64,000 nt of DNA from the NCBI RefSeq assembly GCF_040807025.1, contig NC_090953.1, forward strand, positions 24,226,997-24,290,996. Reading direction: 5' to 3'. Source of the DNA: Struthio camelus (lineage: Eukaryota > Chordata > Aves > Struthioniformes > Struthionidae). Shown here in pieces: positions 49,645 through 64,000 of the stretch. The notes beneath the pieces were generated by a model that did not search any database, had not been told where the DNA came from, and saw only the letters and a program-made list of their open reading frames with translations. Position numbers and translations under genes: made by a program. Every line of letters begins with the position of its first letter. Position 1 is the stretch's first letter.

Positions 49645-52600
49645 ACCATCTGCTGGAGCAGAGTGGTAAGAATAAACATGCACAGGTACTGCAGTCTGGC
49701 AAACGCTCTTGCTCGTCTCAGACATAAATCCTCGCAGCAGCGAAGTCATTTAACCTTGTTTCACTGATTTATTCTTGAAACATTTTAACTTTAAAAGTTG
49801 AAGAGAGTATGTGAGACAGCCCATGTGCCTCATCCTGCAAGCAGACAGAGAGGTATCTCATTGAGTAAATGGCTTCATGTGGCTGAAGAACAGCTGGATC
49901 AGGCTCAGGTTTGATCCATCCTCAGGCTCAGGAAGGCTGTAGAGCCCTTCATCCGTTTGTTGGTCTTTCAGTTTAAAGCAACTGATGTAAATGGCCAGCC
50001 TCTGAGTTAAACTACACAAACACTTGTTTTGAAGGCTGCTTAAACCCGCTGATGACCTGTTGCAGAGATGGTTATTCTGGTGATGCATGGTTCAAAGATT
50101 ATGGTGAGTATCCCAAACCTGGGTTCTTTATGGCTCTAGGAGCCTGTATAAGGGCTTGGGAGTGTTTTAAGAAGAGACCTTTTGTTTCACCCTGCTTTTC
50201 ATCTGGGGAGACTGGAGTCCTGGTTCCTAATCAATGCCAGGCTGTGGCATAGCAATATTTATGAGGAACAGTTTTAGCATCTCAGATGGCCAGAAGTCTT
50301 TTTCTCAGCCTGGCAGATGACTCGACCGTCTGATGCATGCCTTTCTCGCCTCTTTGTGGACTCTGCAGAGCGTGCGGGCATGAATTTGCCAATTCAAAAC
50401 AAAGCAACAGCTAGCAGAGTGCAGAGCAGTCTCCTCCACTGTCCTCCACTTTCTCAGCTGTGATTCTTACCTAATGCCCATGTGACAATACATCGGTATG
50501 TGACTCATGTCATCTCTCTGCCCTATTTTAGTGCTTAATTTTAGTAAAAGTGGGTTCCTAGTAGATAGGCTCACATCCTCATCTCGTGTAAACTTGTTCA
50601 TGTCAACAGAGCCATGTCAATGCGAAAGAGCTAAGAATCCAGCCTGTCATCCCTGTAAGTTCTCAAGAGAAATATAATCATGGAAGATACATGGTATATC
50701 AATTGGTGGCATATGCTCTCTGCCACTACTGCAGTAGCATTTATTCTGAATGTACATGCATACATACATATATCTTCACTATCTATACAGATGTAAAATC
50801 TGTACCTGCAGCACCGAATTCTGTAAGTCTAAGTTACGGGCACTACTCCGACAAGTAGGGGTGAAAGACCAGACTCGGAGAACTAGGCTTTGAAATCTGT
50901 ACGTATGCGTCTCCATGCGAGTGGAGTGAGTCTGGGCACTCTAAATAAGACACACTCCCTTTCCTATATATACATGGCTGCAAATCATAACTTTGGCCCA
51001 AATATCCCTGCTTTTTGAGAAAACTCAGAACTCCCTAGTGTAAATACATCTTTATAACAGACTGCCCAAACATTTGAATTTGAGTCATGCTGGATGTTGG
51101 ATCTGGGCCACGGCCTGAACTTCATAATGTCACAGCTTATGCATGTCTTTACGCCTTAGTCCTTTACATTCCACAACATATTCATGGTGACTTGGAAGCT
51201 GCAGCCTTTATTGATCTGTCCATTCTCTACAACAACATATGGCAAGTTTCCATGGCAATAAGTACTCTTAAAGGGGCTTCCTTCCTTCCCTCAGTATGTT
51301 GGTCTCTTTCATTATTAAATCATCAGAGATAGAGGCGCACACGGAAGGGTCGAAGTCTGGATCAACGGGCAGCAAATAAAGAGGAACTTTTCCATATTCA
51401 TACAAGCGCGAGATTTCAGAAGATCAAACAATGCAGAATTGCCAGGCCCTTAGCATGTCAATCTTGTGTAAAATGTATGCCGGGCGCTCTATTAAATCGA
51501 TACACATCTACCACCTTGAAAACCTCTGGGATTAGGCATAGGAGAGAGAGGAAGCAGAAATCAGGACATATTTATCAGTGTAGTGTGTTAGGATATGAAG
51601 AGGCAGTTAAGCTCTCTGGCATGGGCTTTCCACTATGAGCACAAGGATTCCTGCAGTTTTGGTTAAATATGGTGAATAGAAAATTCTACCTAATTCTTTA
51701 CCTCAGGGGGGATGTGGTCTTGCTGGTTCCTTCTTCTGATGAAGTCTGATGAGAAAGGCCCTGGAGAAGAACCACATCTTATGCAGTGATGTGGCTGTAC
51801 AGGAGGTGATCCCCAAACCAACAGCAGCAGGTGTGCAGTCTCTCTACAGCTTCCCTCAACGGGGAGCCTGAAATGGTCTAATGCATCACCAGGAGGGAGA
51901 GGAGCCCATCCAGAATGGTTAGAGCTTGGCTCACCAGCAGTTGTACTGATCTGGTTTCCTTCTACAGGAAGCTTGTGCTTATAAATCTCCCATTGAATGT
52001 GAACAGTATTATCCTCCCACTGCTTTCTCCAGACACTCCTGCTAATGAATTCCTATTGCAGAACCATTTGTGTATTTGGTCACCTTATCCTGGGCAATGG
52101 TGCTACAAGAACAACAATAAGTTGTCTAGGTCCCGTGTGTAAATGTTCTTTCTCTGGGTCTTCAAAGAAGAGAGGCAACAAGCTTTCCCACAGGAAGTAC
52201 CCACAAAAAACTCCCTACATTTGCAGCCTGATACAAGGGAATTCTCCGAGAGCTAGTGATAGCTGCATCCAGGCAAGTGAGAAAATATTGCTAGTGCTGC
52301 TTTTAGTTCAAAATGGGATGTGTGCTCTGTTGGCTTCCATACTCCAAATTTACGGCCTGGGAGTTTCTGAACAAACAAGGTCTCTTGTGGCTCCTTCTGT
52401 TTATGTGTGTGCATTCACCGAAGGAGGAAAAGAAATCTTGTTTATGTTTTCTTTTCTGGGAAGACTGAGTTACAAGTATGGATGTAAGATAGCATTTAAT
52501 TTGTTAGGCAGGAATCTACAGGCAGGAGAGCAGACTGAGTTCAGGATAGAGTGAGGTCAGTTGACTACTTTGTGCAGCATCCAGTGTGACTTTTCTCATC

Positions 52601-53049
52601 CTTGTGACAAATTTGTGTCTCATCACTGTTGGAAATGAAACACAGGAGCGTGTTGTTTCTGAGTGATACAGTAAGCATATGAACACCAAGGAGTAGGTTA
52701 AAGTGTTCCAGTACATTTGCATTTATTGACTGGCAGATTGCACATAAAAACCCTTGAAAACTCTTATACAATTTCTATCAAACACATTAGGATTAGGATT
52801 AGGTAATAGACGTTGACTTTAGATGTCCAGAACTCTAATTATCCCAGGACGTGAGCAAGCCAGGCAGCAGCACTGAAGACGACATCAACTCCTCTGTCCT
52901 GACATGCCTCAGACCGTAATGAAACAACACCCTGAAAGGTTTGTTCAGTTTCCATGAGACTGGGCTTAGTGATACAGCTTGCTATTTAGTTCGCATAAGA
53001 ACATACACTGTATGGCGTTTGGAAAAACTTGAGTGAAAGATAGCACTGT

Positions 53050-53120
53050 CTAGTGGTTAGAGTGGTGCTGCCTTGGCCAAATGATTTAAATTCTGTCATC
53101 AGTTTCCCTGTCTGAAGGAC
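53050..53120 (+). mobile_element. MIR-like SINE relic
   Basis: 'CTGTCTAGTGGTTAGAGTGGTGCTGCC' matches the tRNA-derived head (box-B-like GGTTAGAG context). It is followed after a short gap by 'CATCAGTTTCCCTGTCTG', corresponding to 'cctcagtttccccatctg'. It has an internal deletion relative to a full MIR. Confidence 0.5.
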
Positions 53121-54299
53121 AGTTATATACACTTACAAGGAGTGCCAGCAGCTCTTTGGGATAAGGCTCCATACTTTTTTACATGCTTGAAGAGTATTTT
53201 TCTTAATGTGGTTTCTGGTGCACTTCAGCACAAAGATAATACAACATTCTTCAAATTCCTGAGACAGAAAAACAGCAAAGAAAATGAAGCTGTTCCAACA
53301 GAGGCTCAGACTGTCAGGACTGTCTACCTTGGCTAACTAAAAAGGCAATTTTAAACCCATCAGTGGTACTACGTGGAGGCCACAGAAATGCGTGGCTTGG
53401 AGTCTGCGAAAGACAGCCTGTTGCTTGGTGACTCCTCTAGCTGCTCTGATAGACAGCGCTGAGTCTCCTGGCTCTCCAGGAGAGCCCAGGAGAAAGAGGT
53501 TTCTCCTGAGGTCACAGCATGCAGCATGTTCTCTCCCTTCCTCCCAGAGCACAGCCAAGGCAAGGGCTTGGTAATTTCTTTTTAGTTAATATTTGATGGA
53601 AAAAAGGGAAGTCTCCTACTAATGAGCTCACTTTGGGTTCTGCAGCTTTTGACTGGAGCTAGTGGGAGGGCAAGGCCCAAGATTTTTGTAGGTAGAGCAA
53701 GAAAAGCCCCGTGCCTCCCCGAGGGGGTTGCCAGCCCCCCAGGGCTGGGGCCTGTTGGGATCCGCTCTGACCGCTTGGGAGGGCAACCTGTGCAGGAGGC
53801 AATGCTTGTGTCAACAGCTGACAAAGTCCTGAGTTGTTCAGTGTCTTGGGCTATTGTGTAATTTAGGTAAACACGTTGTTCCCTGGTAGATTACCTTCCA
53901 CATAAGGTCTACTTCACTTGTGCTCAGTTCTTTTGAAGTCTCCTGCATGACAACACTGTCATGCAAATCTTTGTCTCTTTAAGAAGCCTGAAAATAGAGT
54001 GGGTGTATTGTAGGTAGTGTCAATGAACTAATAATTTAAACTAATTCATATTGATACAATGCATTCTCTAATCTAAGTTAAAGAAAGGGCATAACTCATA
54101 ATGTACTATGTTATAATAGGGTAAATGCATCAATGCCTCAGACATGTTGTTTGCAAATTGTCGAGTATTACAGCTGGAATAAAAATATCACTAAGTGATG
54201 TCTGTATTTATATTTTTATAATGAAAGAGAATGGAAATTTTCCCTTGCTGCTACTGCTCAAATTACAGTATATAACATAACTGGAAACCACTTTTGGAA

Positions 54300-54410
54300 C
54301 TAGCAATCCCTGTTTTCTAGTACTAGCTCTACCTCTGACTAAGTGACTTAAATCTTTTGTATCTCATAGTCCACCTATTTGTAATATAGCATGATAATGC
54401 CTTCTTAGGT
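54300..54410 (+). mobile_element. MIR-like SINE relic
   Basis: 'TGTTTTCTAGTACTAGCTCTACCTCTGACTAAGTGACTTAAATC' followed by 'TCATAGTCCACCTATTTGTAATATAGCATGATAATGCC' keeps the MIR core order (tggctctgccactgact..aagtcacttaa..ctgtaaaatgggataat). Diverged. Confidence 0.55.
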
Positions 54411-55470
54411 CTGTTGGATTTAATTAGTGCATGGGCATTACTTTGAAAAATGCACGGTGTAGATAGATTGTTGTTTACTAATGCAATGTTAGATTTAAAA
54501 ATTAATGACAGAAACAATAGAAAGCTAACTTGCTACCTTGCTTGGACTGCAAATGCCACTGCAAACTGTTACATAACCAGTAGCTTTCCTAATTTTCCAC
54601 TCGCCACAGTCTGCATGTATTATATTTTAAAATAATAATATCAGCATATGTGTTAAGCTCCAAACACGGCATGAAATTCTGCACTGTTCAGAGGGGATTA
54701 GGTGAGCAATTATGTAGACTGAAGATAATCTAAGTGAAAGGCTAAATACAGACCATAGAAAATATCTTGCCTCAAGTAAAACTGACAGCTGAATTCAGAG
54801 AAAATTTTGTCAAAGACAAAACATGAGTTTTAAGAAATCTAGATGCAAAAAAAGCGCTCCAAGGCATGCGCTGCCTTGTAGTGGATGCTTTATCGTGAGA
54901 TATCCCTCTGTGTTTCAGTGGTTCTCTAATCATATCCCTGCTTATGTAAGCGCTGCAGATGCATCACTAGTTAATAGTCCTTTTGCTCCTGGTAGGAAAG
55001 TTAATCATGTGCAGAATTGTATCCCATCTTAATAACTCAGGGCCATGTTCATACCATTTATTGTTTGCTACCCAGCTGAGGCATCATGTTGACTCCGAGA
55101 TCTAAGTTTGAAAGAGGTGAACAGTTCAGACCGTCACTGCCCAGGGCTCCCAGTCTCTGCCGCCCTACTGGCAGCAGGACGAGCGAGTTGCAAGAGCTTC
55201 ATTAGACCTACAGGTGCAGCTAGTCTGGATGTAGCCCTCAGCCACTGTAGCAGCCCTGGGTGTATCCCCACTGTTTACTTTCTACGTATTTGCATAGGCT
55301 ACAACCGGCGGGGAAGTTGAATTTGGTGTAGTCCGTATTCTTCAATGGCTGGGAATAACCACAGCTGAGTGCGAAGCAGCCAGCGCTACCGAAGTAGAAG
55401 GTCAGGAAACGCTAGCAGGGGTTGGGGCTCAGGAGAGCTCTTTTCCCCGAGCTGCCATAATGTGTGGCTC

Positions 55471-55817
55471 ATTATCAGCGCTCTCAGAGGCTTTATTCAG
55501 GATGCCAGAGGAGACGTAGTATTTGCATAGATTGGTCAGGAGGAATTAAAACAGTTTGTCTCATTCCTTAAGTAGGTCCTCCTAATCATTTCCCATTATT
55601 TAGCACACAGGGTATTTTTGTAAGTCATGTGAATCTCTCTTTCTTTTTGTGGGCCTTCGTTTCAAAGAGGTTTTCCAGTATTTGAATAAATCACTATAAA
55701 TAGGTGAATTCGTCTAGCGAGTGAATTCTTGCACTAGGTAGCTGGTTAAGTGGCCTCTGGTTAAGTGGCCTTTGGTGTATTTAGAAGCAGTGAATCACCA
55801 CAGTCCTCCTCTTATCT
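55471..55817 (+). promoter_or_regulatory. Candidate cardiac enhancer in HCN4 intron 1
   Basis: In about 350 bp there are: a GATA site (TTATCA, 55472-55477), an octamer (ATTTGCAT, 55521-55528), a TEAD-type CATTCC (55562-55567) overlapping a CTTAAGTAGG word, and a perfect MEF2 site (CTATAAATAG, 55694-55703). These are followed by AGGTGA (55702-55707), two NKX2-5 elements (TTAAGTGG, 55746-55753 and 55761-55768) and a second GATA site (CTTATCT, 55811-55817). MEF2, GATA and NKX2-5 jointly drive many cardiac genes, and HCN4 has been reported as a MEF2 target. The element lies 5 kb before exon 2. The assignment is inferred from motif density only. Confidence 0.5.
55742..55771 (+). repeat. Exact 15-bp tandem duplication carrying NKX2-5 site
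   Basis: CTGGTTAAGTGGCCT occurs at 55742-55756 and again at 55757-55771 with no mismatch. Each copy contains TTAAGTGG. The duplication doubles a factor site within the motif cluster above. Confidence 0.95.
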
Positions 55818-55918
55818 CTGTGAATAATGCAAAGTTTGTAACTCTCCAGGAGAAATACACCTACTCATAAGCGGAAGAAGCACTATTTCCAAAGAGAGGG
55901 AAGGACCTCGTCCTGCGC

Positions 55919-55954
55919 CGTTCTCTTTCGCTCTCTCTCCCTCTCTCTTTTCAG
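55919..55954 (+). promoter_or_regulatory. CT-rich tract with strong acceptor-like end
   Basis: An almost pure pyrimidine tract (CTCTCTCTCC..CTCTCTTTT) ends in CAG at 55952-55954, the textbook form of a 3' splice site. No recognised HCN4 exon follows, and the downstream frame is not conserved with the family. It may be a cryptic or decoy acceptor, or just simple sequence. Confidence 0.3.
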
Positions 55955-56161
55955 GCACCTGAGTGAGTGGCTGTGTTCTGGAGTACGCTTTCCTCCCGCC
56001 GTTGCTGCTCCAGCCACACGGACATCCGCTAATGCTCTTTACAAATGGTGATTTCTATTTCTAGCCTGACTAGCAGTCCTGGGAATTAAAGTGCAACCTC
56101 TTTCCTGTCAGGGTACTGGCTGGTGTGCACAGCAGTGTATAATTCGGCAGGCCTTCCAGAC

Positions 56162-56170
56162 GGGGGGGGG
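56162..56170. repeat. G-run
   Basis: An uninterrupted run of about nine G in a locally GC-rich context. Possible sequencing-length uncertainty. Confidence 0.85.
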
Positions 56171-57364
56171 ACGGCGGCTGCCACTCTGCAGAAAAGGGTG
56201 GATTTTTGTCAGCTGCTTAAAGGACTAATGTAGCAGCTCCTCCCCATGCAAAGCAGAGGCTCTGGATGTTATTTGTGACTCAGTAGGTGGCACTCTGTTT
56301 CTTGAGTCAGCCCCGAGCCAGTGCTCCTGCCTGGGCTTGGTAGAGCAATTGGATTTGTGTTTGGTTTTGGTCTTAGCAAGATATAGTTCATTGAAGAGCT
56401 GTTCCTGCAAGGTTAGGAAGGTCAGCCATGGTGTCTGAGCTAGGATCCGTTGCTGGTGAGAATATCTTGGCTCCCTGACATTTTCCGTTAGATGCGTTTT
56501 TATTTTTGCTTCCTTTCGGTGCGCTGTCAGGCAGCTCCTCAGTTCAATCCAGAGTTGGCTGCCTTTCAGCAAAAGCTGAAAACATCCAAAAAGCTTTGTT
56601 AATTTAGAGGTGAGGTTGCTCAAGTCTATTTTCTCTTGACAGTGCAAACACTACCAGGCAAGAAGAACAGAAGTTAAGGCCACAAATGTGCCCCATTCAG
56701 GGACAGTCTTTGAATACTAGACTGACACAGTAATGCCAACCAGACTAACCTCTGCGATTCATTATTTTCAGTCCAGCAATCACTATGCTTCCCGAGCTCA
56801 AGCACTGTAGATGGTTACACTGCATCAAGGTTTTGAAAAAGCAAGGTTTATTTAATAAAAAAATGACATCTGAAAGTGATAGTCCTAGCCCGTTGTTACA
56901 TTATGCATTAGATAGATAGAACAGAAGGCTGATCTAACTTTCTAGTTCAAAAAACACAAACTAATGCCTATGAAGTGTTCATACTATCAAATCAACTATG
57001 GGTTACCAAATACGTTTAAAGAACATATATCCATGAAGTGTCTGTGCCTACACTAACTCTCACATTCTGTTATAACTAAATAATATATCAGGAATTAACA
57101 GATCAGAGGTAGAGATGCATGTTACAATGTGATTTTCAGCTGTAGGAAGTGTGCGTAGAGTGAGAGCGTAGTAGTGAAAACAAGTATGTTACAACAACAA
57201 GGTGTCTGGTTTATATAGTGCTGCCTGTTCCCTGTGCTGTGAGCTGCTCAGTCTCACTAAGTCAACTGTAATAAAACAGAGGGAGATGTCCGTGAGACAA
57301 ATCTCTGTTCAAGCCATACGACAAGTTTCTGATCTGGTCAAACTCAGGGATCAAGTTCAGATCC

Positions 57365-57530
57365 TAACCTTTAATTTGCCTCAGACTTCGGTGAGCAGAT
57401 CCCATTCTCTCAGCATTGCCACGTGGCTCCTCTAGCTGTACGGCAGGGATAATAACTCCATCTGCCTCTCATGGGTGCTGTGGAGCTAATTTCATCACTG
57501 TCAGGTCTGTGGAATCCCTGGATGAAAGGA
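57365..57530 (+). mobile_element. MIR-like SINE relic
   Basis: The second half 'GGCAGGGATAATAACTCCATCTGCCTCTCATGGGTGCTGTGGAGCTAATTTCATCACTGTC' follows the MIR 3' section ('atgggataataatacctacctcatagggttgttgtgaggattaaatgag'). The first half (CCTTTAATTTGCCTCAGACTTCGG) is more doubtful. Confidence 0.55.
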
Positions 57531-60052
57531 GCAACAGAAATACAGAAAGCATGGGTTATTAACAGCTGGTGCTTGCCCTTACGTACATCACATGCACTGT
57601 TACTCGTTCTGGCCAATAATTTACAGGGAGTGAAAAGGTGTTCCTCAGCGTAAATGCAGAGTGACGCATGGATGGTATTAGACCTCTGAGGTGTTGCAGT
57701 CCCTGAGACTCTATTCAGTCTAAATTCAGCGATGCTGCCCTGAGCAGATCATACTTAACCCCGGAATAAAAGTAAAATATGCAGGAGCCGTGGAATCCTC
57801 ATAGTTAAATTTTGACTTCTAGGAAGTTTGCATTTCAGACAGGTGGATTTGCCATGCTGCAATAGTGTGTAGACCAAATTCTTGGTGTTTTTCAGCTTTT
57901 TACACCTCTCTCCTAGAGTCTGAAGGTTATCTCCTCCCTGTCACTTTGGATATCCTTTTATTAGCAGTTAGAGCACTGGATACAAAGGTTTATTTTCTAT
58001 GTTTTATAAGTGATAGCTTTTAAATATTAAAAGCAAAGGAAGTCTGTGACAATACTCTTGAATCACTAGTATACACCTGAGAGGAATTATGGTTTAAGAA
58101 ACACATGGAAATGATTTTTAGCACCTCATCTCTGCTTGTCCACGTTGCAAACCTTGATTCTCTGTGGACAGCTCAGCAGCAGAACAACACTGGAAGCTGC
58201 AGACTGGGACTGAAAAGCATGCGTGAAGTGAGTTTGAGGATCCTGAAGTCAGAGTAGCAAGCAATGCTGTAGATCAGGATGCAGGAGCACTGACCATGGC
58301 ATGACCAAGCATGACTATAAGGGAGTGGGGGAGCAGGGAGTGGCTACAATCAGGCAGGAAGCGTTCACTAAGGCTTGTGCGTGGAAGGCCTCTCACCTGA
58401 ACTGTGAGCAGTCCGAGCCAGTGTTGCCATTGTCTCCAGTTGCCACTGACCACTGAAATTGCCAGCTAACAGAAATAAGGGCCAAAAAAATCCAATGATC
58501 GCTGAAGAAAGCCACTTACCTTTACATCTCTGCGTATCTGGCCACGTCTGTTCCATGCTGTTCATTTGAAATTTGGGGAAAAAAAATTTCTTTGTGCATA
58601 TCTGCTTTTGCATCCCAACAGGCAAATTAAAGGTGACTGAGAGATTTTTTTTTTTTGGTAATAGTATACACACTGCTTCCAGACTTCCTGCTATTGTGTG
58701 ATTATCTAGATTAATTGACTAGGAAAGCTGTGGCGTCATCTCAGGCCCTTAATAAGGAAGACCACAGCTTAGATTTATGTTTATTACTCTCTGACATATT
58801 ACTGTATGACATGGCCCTGCTCTTGGAAATACCTAGTGCCGGGTGTCTACCAGCATCTACTTCACTTTTATACTAGGTGAAGGATTGCATGGTATCTTGC
58901 CTGCAGGTGCATGACACCTTGAAAGCAAGACAGAGGTGGTTGATGAAATTTTTAGAAACGCTGTTAGTGCCTAACTTTGCTCATATTAAAGTCAGTTGCC
59001 ATCAGCCTCCATTGAATATTTCTGAAAACTGTAGATGTGCTGGTTTGTGACCTTGTCTGTACATGTGTAATAGTTGGAATCTTAAATATGCTTTATAGGT
59101 CCTTCAGAGTGTTGTGTTCTTATCAGGGAGAGATAATCTATACAGAGAACATTTCTGAGGCATATTCTGCGCTTTTTATTTTGCTTTTATGAGTTTAACA
59201 AGCTTAAGATGAGAGGCCAGATCCTTATTTGGCCTGAATGGATGTCATGCCATAGACCTCACTAGAGCAACATTGTTCTGCGGGTGCTCAGAGTCTGGTC
59301 CAAGGCACCAGTTTAAGCTGAACAATTATTACCAAATCTAGATTCTGAGGATCTCCATTTCTCCTGAAACATTTTAATGTTTTGGCAGTAATATGTTAGA
59401 TAGATAGGCAAGCAGCACGTGTATGTCCTCCTTCTGCAGACCCTACAGTTTCCTTTATTGCATCACTGTAAATCCAGAGTGACCCCATTGAATTCACTGG
59501 TGGTGAGGTGATCTGGTTTAAAGAAGAGCCAGGTCTCTCCCTCCTGTTTGAGTCCGTTAGCATTGTTAACTTGCTGTCACCTTTTTCACGCTCTGTTATT
59601 TGGTACTCAATAGACTAAGAGTAATATAAACAGCCTGCCAGTTTGTGTGACTGACTGGAAGAGCCACTGCAGTTTTCTGCATGTTGCATCTTAAGGTTTA
59701 AGCAACCAAACCCAATAATCAGCTTGCTCTGTACACTTTGTGCGTTTACTGTGACAAGTGCATCTGAATTTAAATTATTCGTGATATCTCACAGTGTAAT
59801 AGTAACTGCCCTGTAGTATACAATGTAGAACTGATGAAATCTTGGTAATATGAAACCACAGTACTTTGGCATCTCTACCTGTGAAACATCTGGAGGGGAT
59901 TGGGGCACCACTATGTTAGGCAATGGGGCTTCTTTATGAAACTCCTCCACAAAGTATGAGACCCAGAAAAATTTTAAGTTCTCACTCTGAGTGAGTTGCA
60001 GCAACATCATGCAATTGTTTATCTTTTACACTAAGACCTGGGGAAAATCTTA

Positions 60053-60075
60053 AAAATAAATAAATAAGTAAATAA
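60053..60075. repeat. (AAAT)n-like tract
   Basis: About five AAAT/AAGT units; simple AT-rich repeat. Confidence 0.85.
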
Positions 60076-60797
60076 GGGACTATACACAGACTGTGTGTCC
60101 CTTCAAAAATCAAAATGAATGTAAGGGCCACAGAATAATATTGACTTGCCGCTAAGGAGAAGATAAGCCTCTTAGAGACTGTGTTTTTTCATGGCACAGT
60201 AGTTACATGTTGTCCATGCTTGCTTTTAAAATGAAATATGTACAGGCACATGTGTCTGAGCTTTATTGGTCATTTCTGTACAACATGGAAGTCTATGGAG
60301 TCTTGACTAAACTCTTAAAGTCCAAGCTCAGCGTAAGCTTGGCTCGGCAAGAACACACCGAACACTCGGGATCCCAGCAGGATCTCCAGTTGCATCCTGA
60401 TCCCAATGCTGTCAGTATTAGCTGCTTCTGAAAAAGGATCAGACAGTAGGAGCAAGCCCGATGGTTTTAACCTCAAGTGGTTATATTGGCATGCTGACTT
60501 TGTGCCCTCCCAAATATTTGTTCTGTCTCTCTTTTCATAATACTCACTGTGATAACGGGTGTAGTCCATATCGTATGTACAAATACTTCAGTCTCTCCTT
60601 GGGTTGCCCTGAAATCCCAGAAAGAGTTTTGAAGTGAATATATCCAGCCCTGTAGCTGATTCTTCTCTGTACCCTCTGAGCCAGAATATGAGTGCCCCTA
60701 TGATATTGAGCACTTAATTACATTAGTAACTTGTGTGCTGGGAATACATCTGGCAGAGAGCAAAGCCTACGAAATGAATGATGATACAGATGTATAA

Positions 60798-64000
<3,203 letters not shown>

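Noticed and set aside
52045..52554. 169-codon + strand frame inside HCN4 intron 1, the longest frame not explained by HCN4 or CR1
   Set aside because: No recognisable domain or family, weak start context (C at -3, A at +4), and no splice or promoter signals around it. Length is within what 64 kb of noncoding DNA can give.

Overview
The window is nuclear vertebrate DNA, most likely from a bird. It is gene-poor, intron-bearing and has few transposons. The youngest interspersed repeat is a CR1 LINE whose 3' end is of the avian kind. Several much older CR1-like and MIR-like relics can still be read, which suggests a slowly evolving genome; a palaeognath bird is possible, and a non-avian archosaur or turtle is less likely but not excluded. 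I cannot name the species.

The only protein-coding gene I can support is the 5' part of HCN4, the cyclic-nucleotide-gated pacemaker channel, on the + strand. Exon 1 (CDS 29732-30438) encodes the cytoplasmic N-terminus and the HCN domain. Exon 2 (60878-61301) encodes S1 to S4, including the voltage sensor. The two join in frame (phase 2) to give residues 1-377. They are separated by a 30.4-kb intron. Intron 2 starts at 61302 and runs off the window. Exon 3 onward (S5, pore, S6, C-linker and cyclic-nucleotide-binding domain) lies beyond the right edge.

Layout: 1-28.8 kb is upstream intergenic DNA with CR1 relics (about 5.5 kb, 18.4-19.3 kb, 23.3 kb) and a 3-kb 5'-truncated antisense CR1 (10.9-13.9 kb) carrying decayed endonuclease and reverse-transcriptase reading frames. 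From 28.84 to 30.44 kb is a GC/CpG-rich island with the presumed HCN4 promoter, 5'UTR and exon 1. From 30.44 to 60.88 kb is intron 1, without recognisable nested genes but with MIR-like relics, a long CT-rich stretch and motif clusters that look like cardiac enhancers. From 61.3 to 64 kb is intron 2.

No prokaryotic-type system, CRISPR array, tRNA or rRNA is seen, and no wholly new system is evident. The most interesting material is regulatory. One cluster at 55.47-55.82 kb has GATA, octamer, MEF2 and two NKX2-5-type sites in an exact 15-bp tandem duplication. A second, compact one at 39.19-39.24 kb holds T-box, NKX2-5 and GATA motifs. Both sit inside a gene whose expression defines the sinoatrial pacemaker. 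These are motif-based inferences, not demonstrated enhancers.
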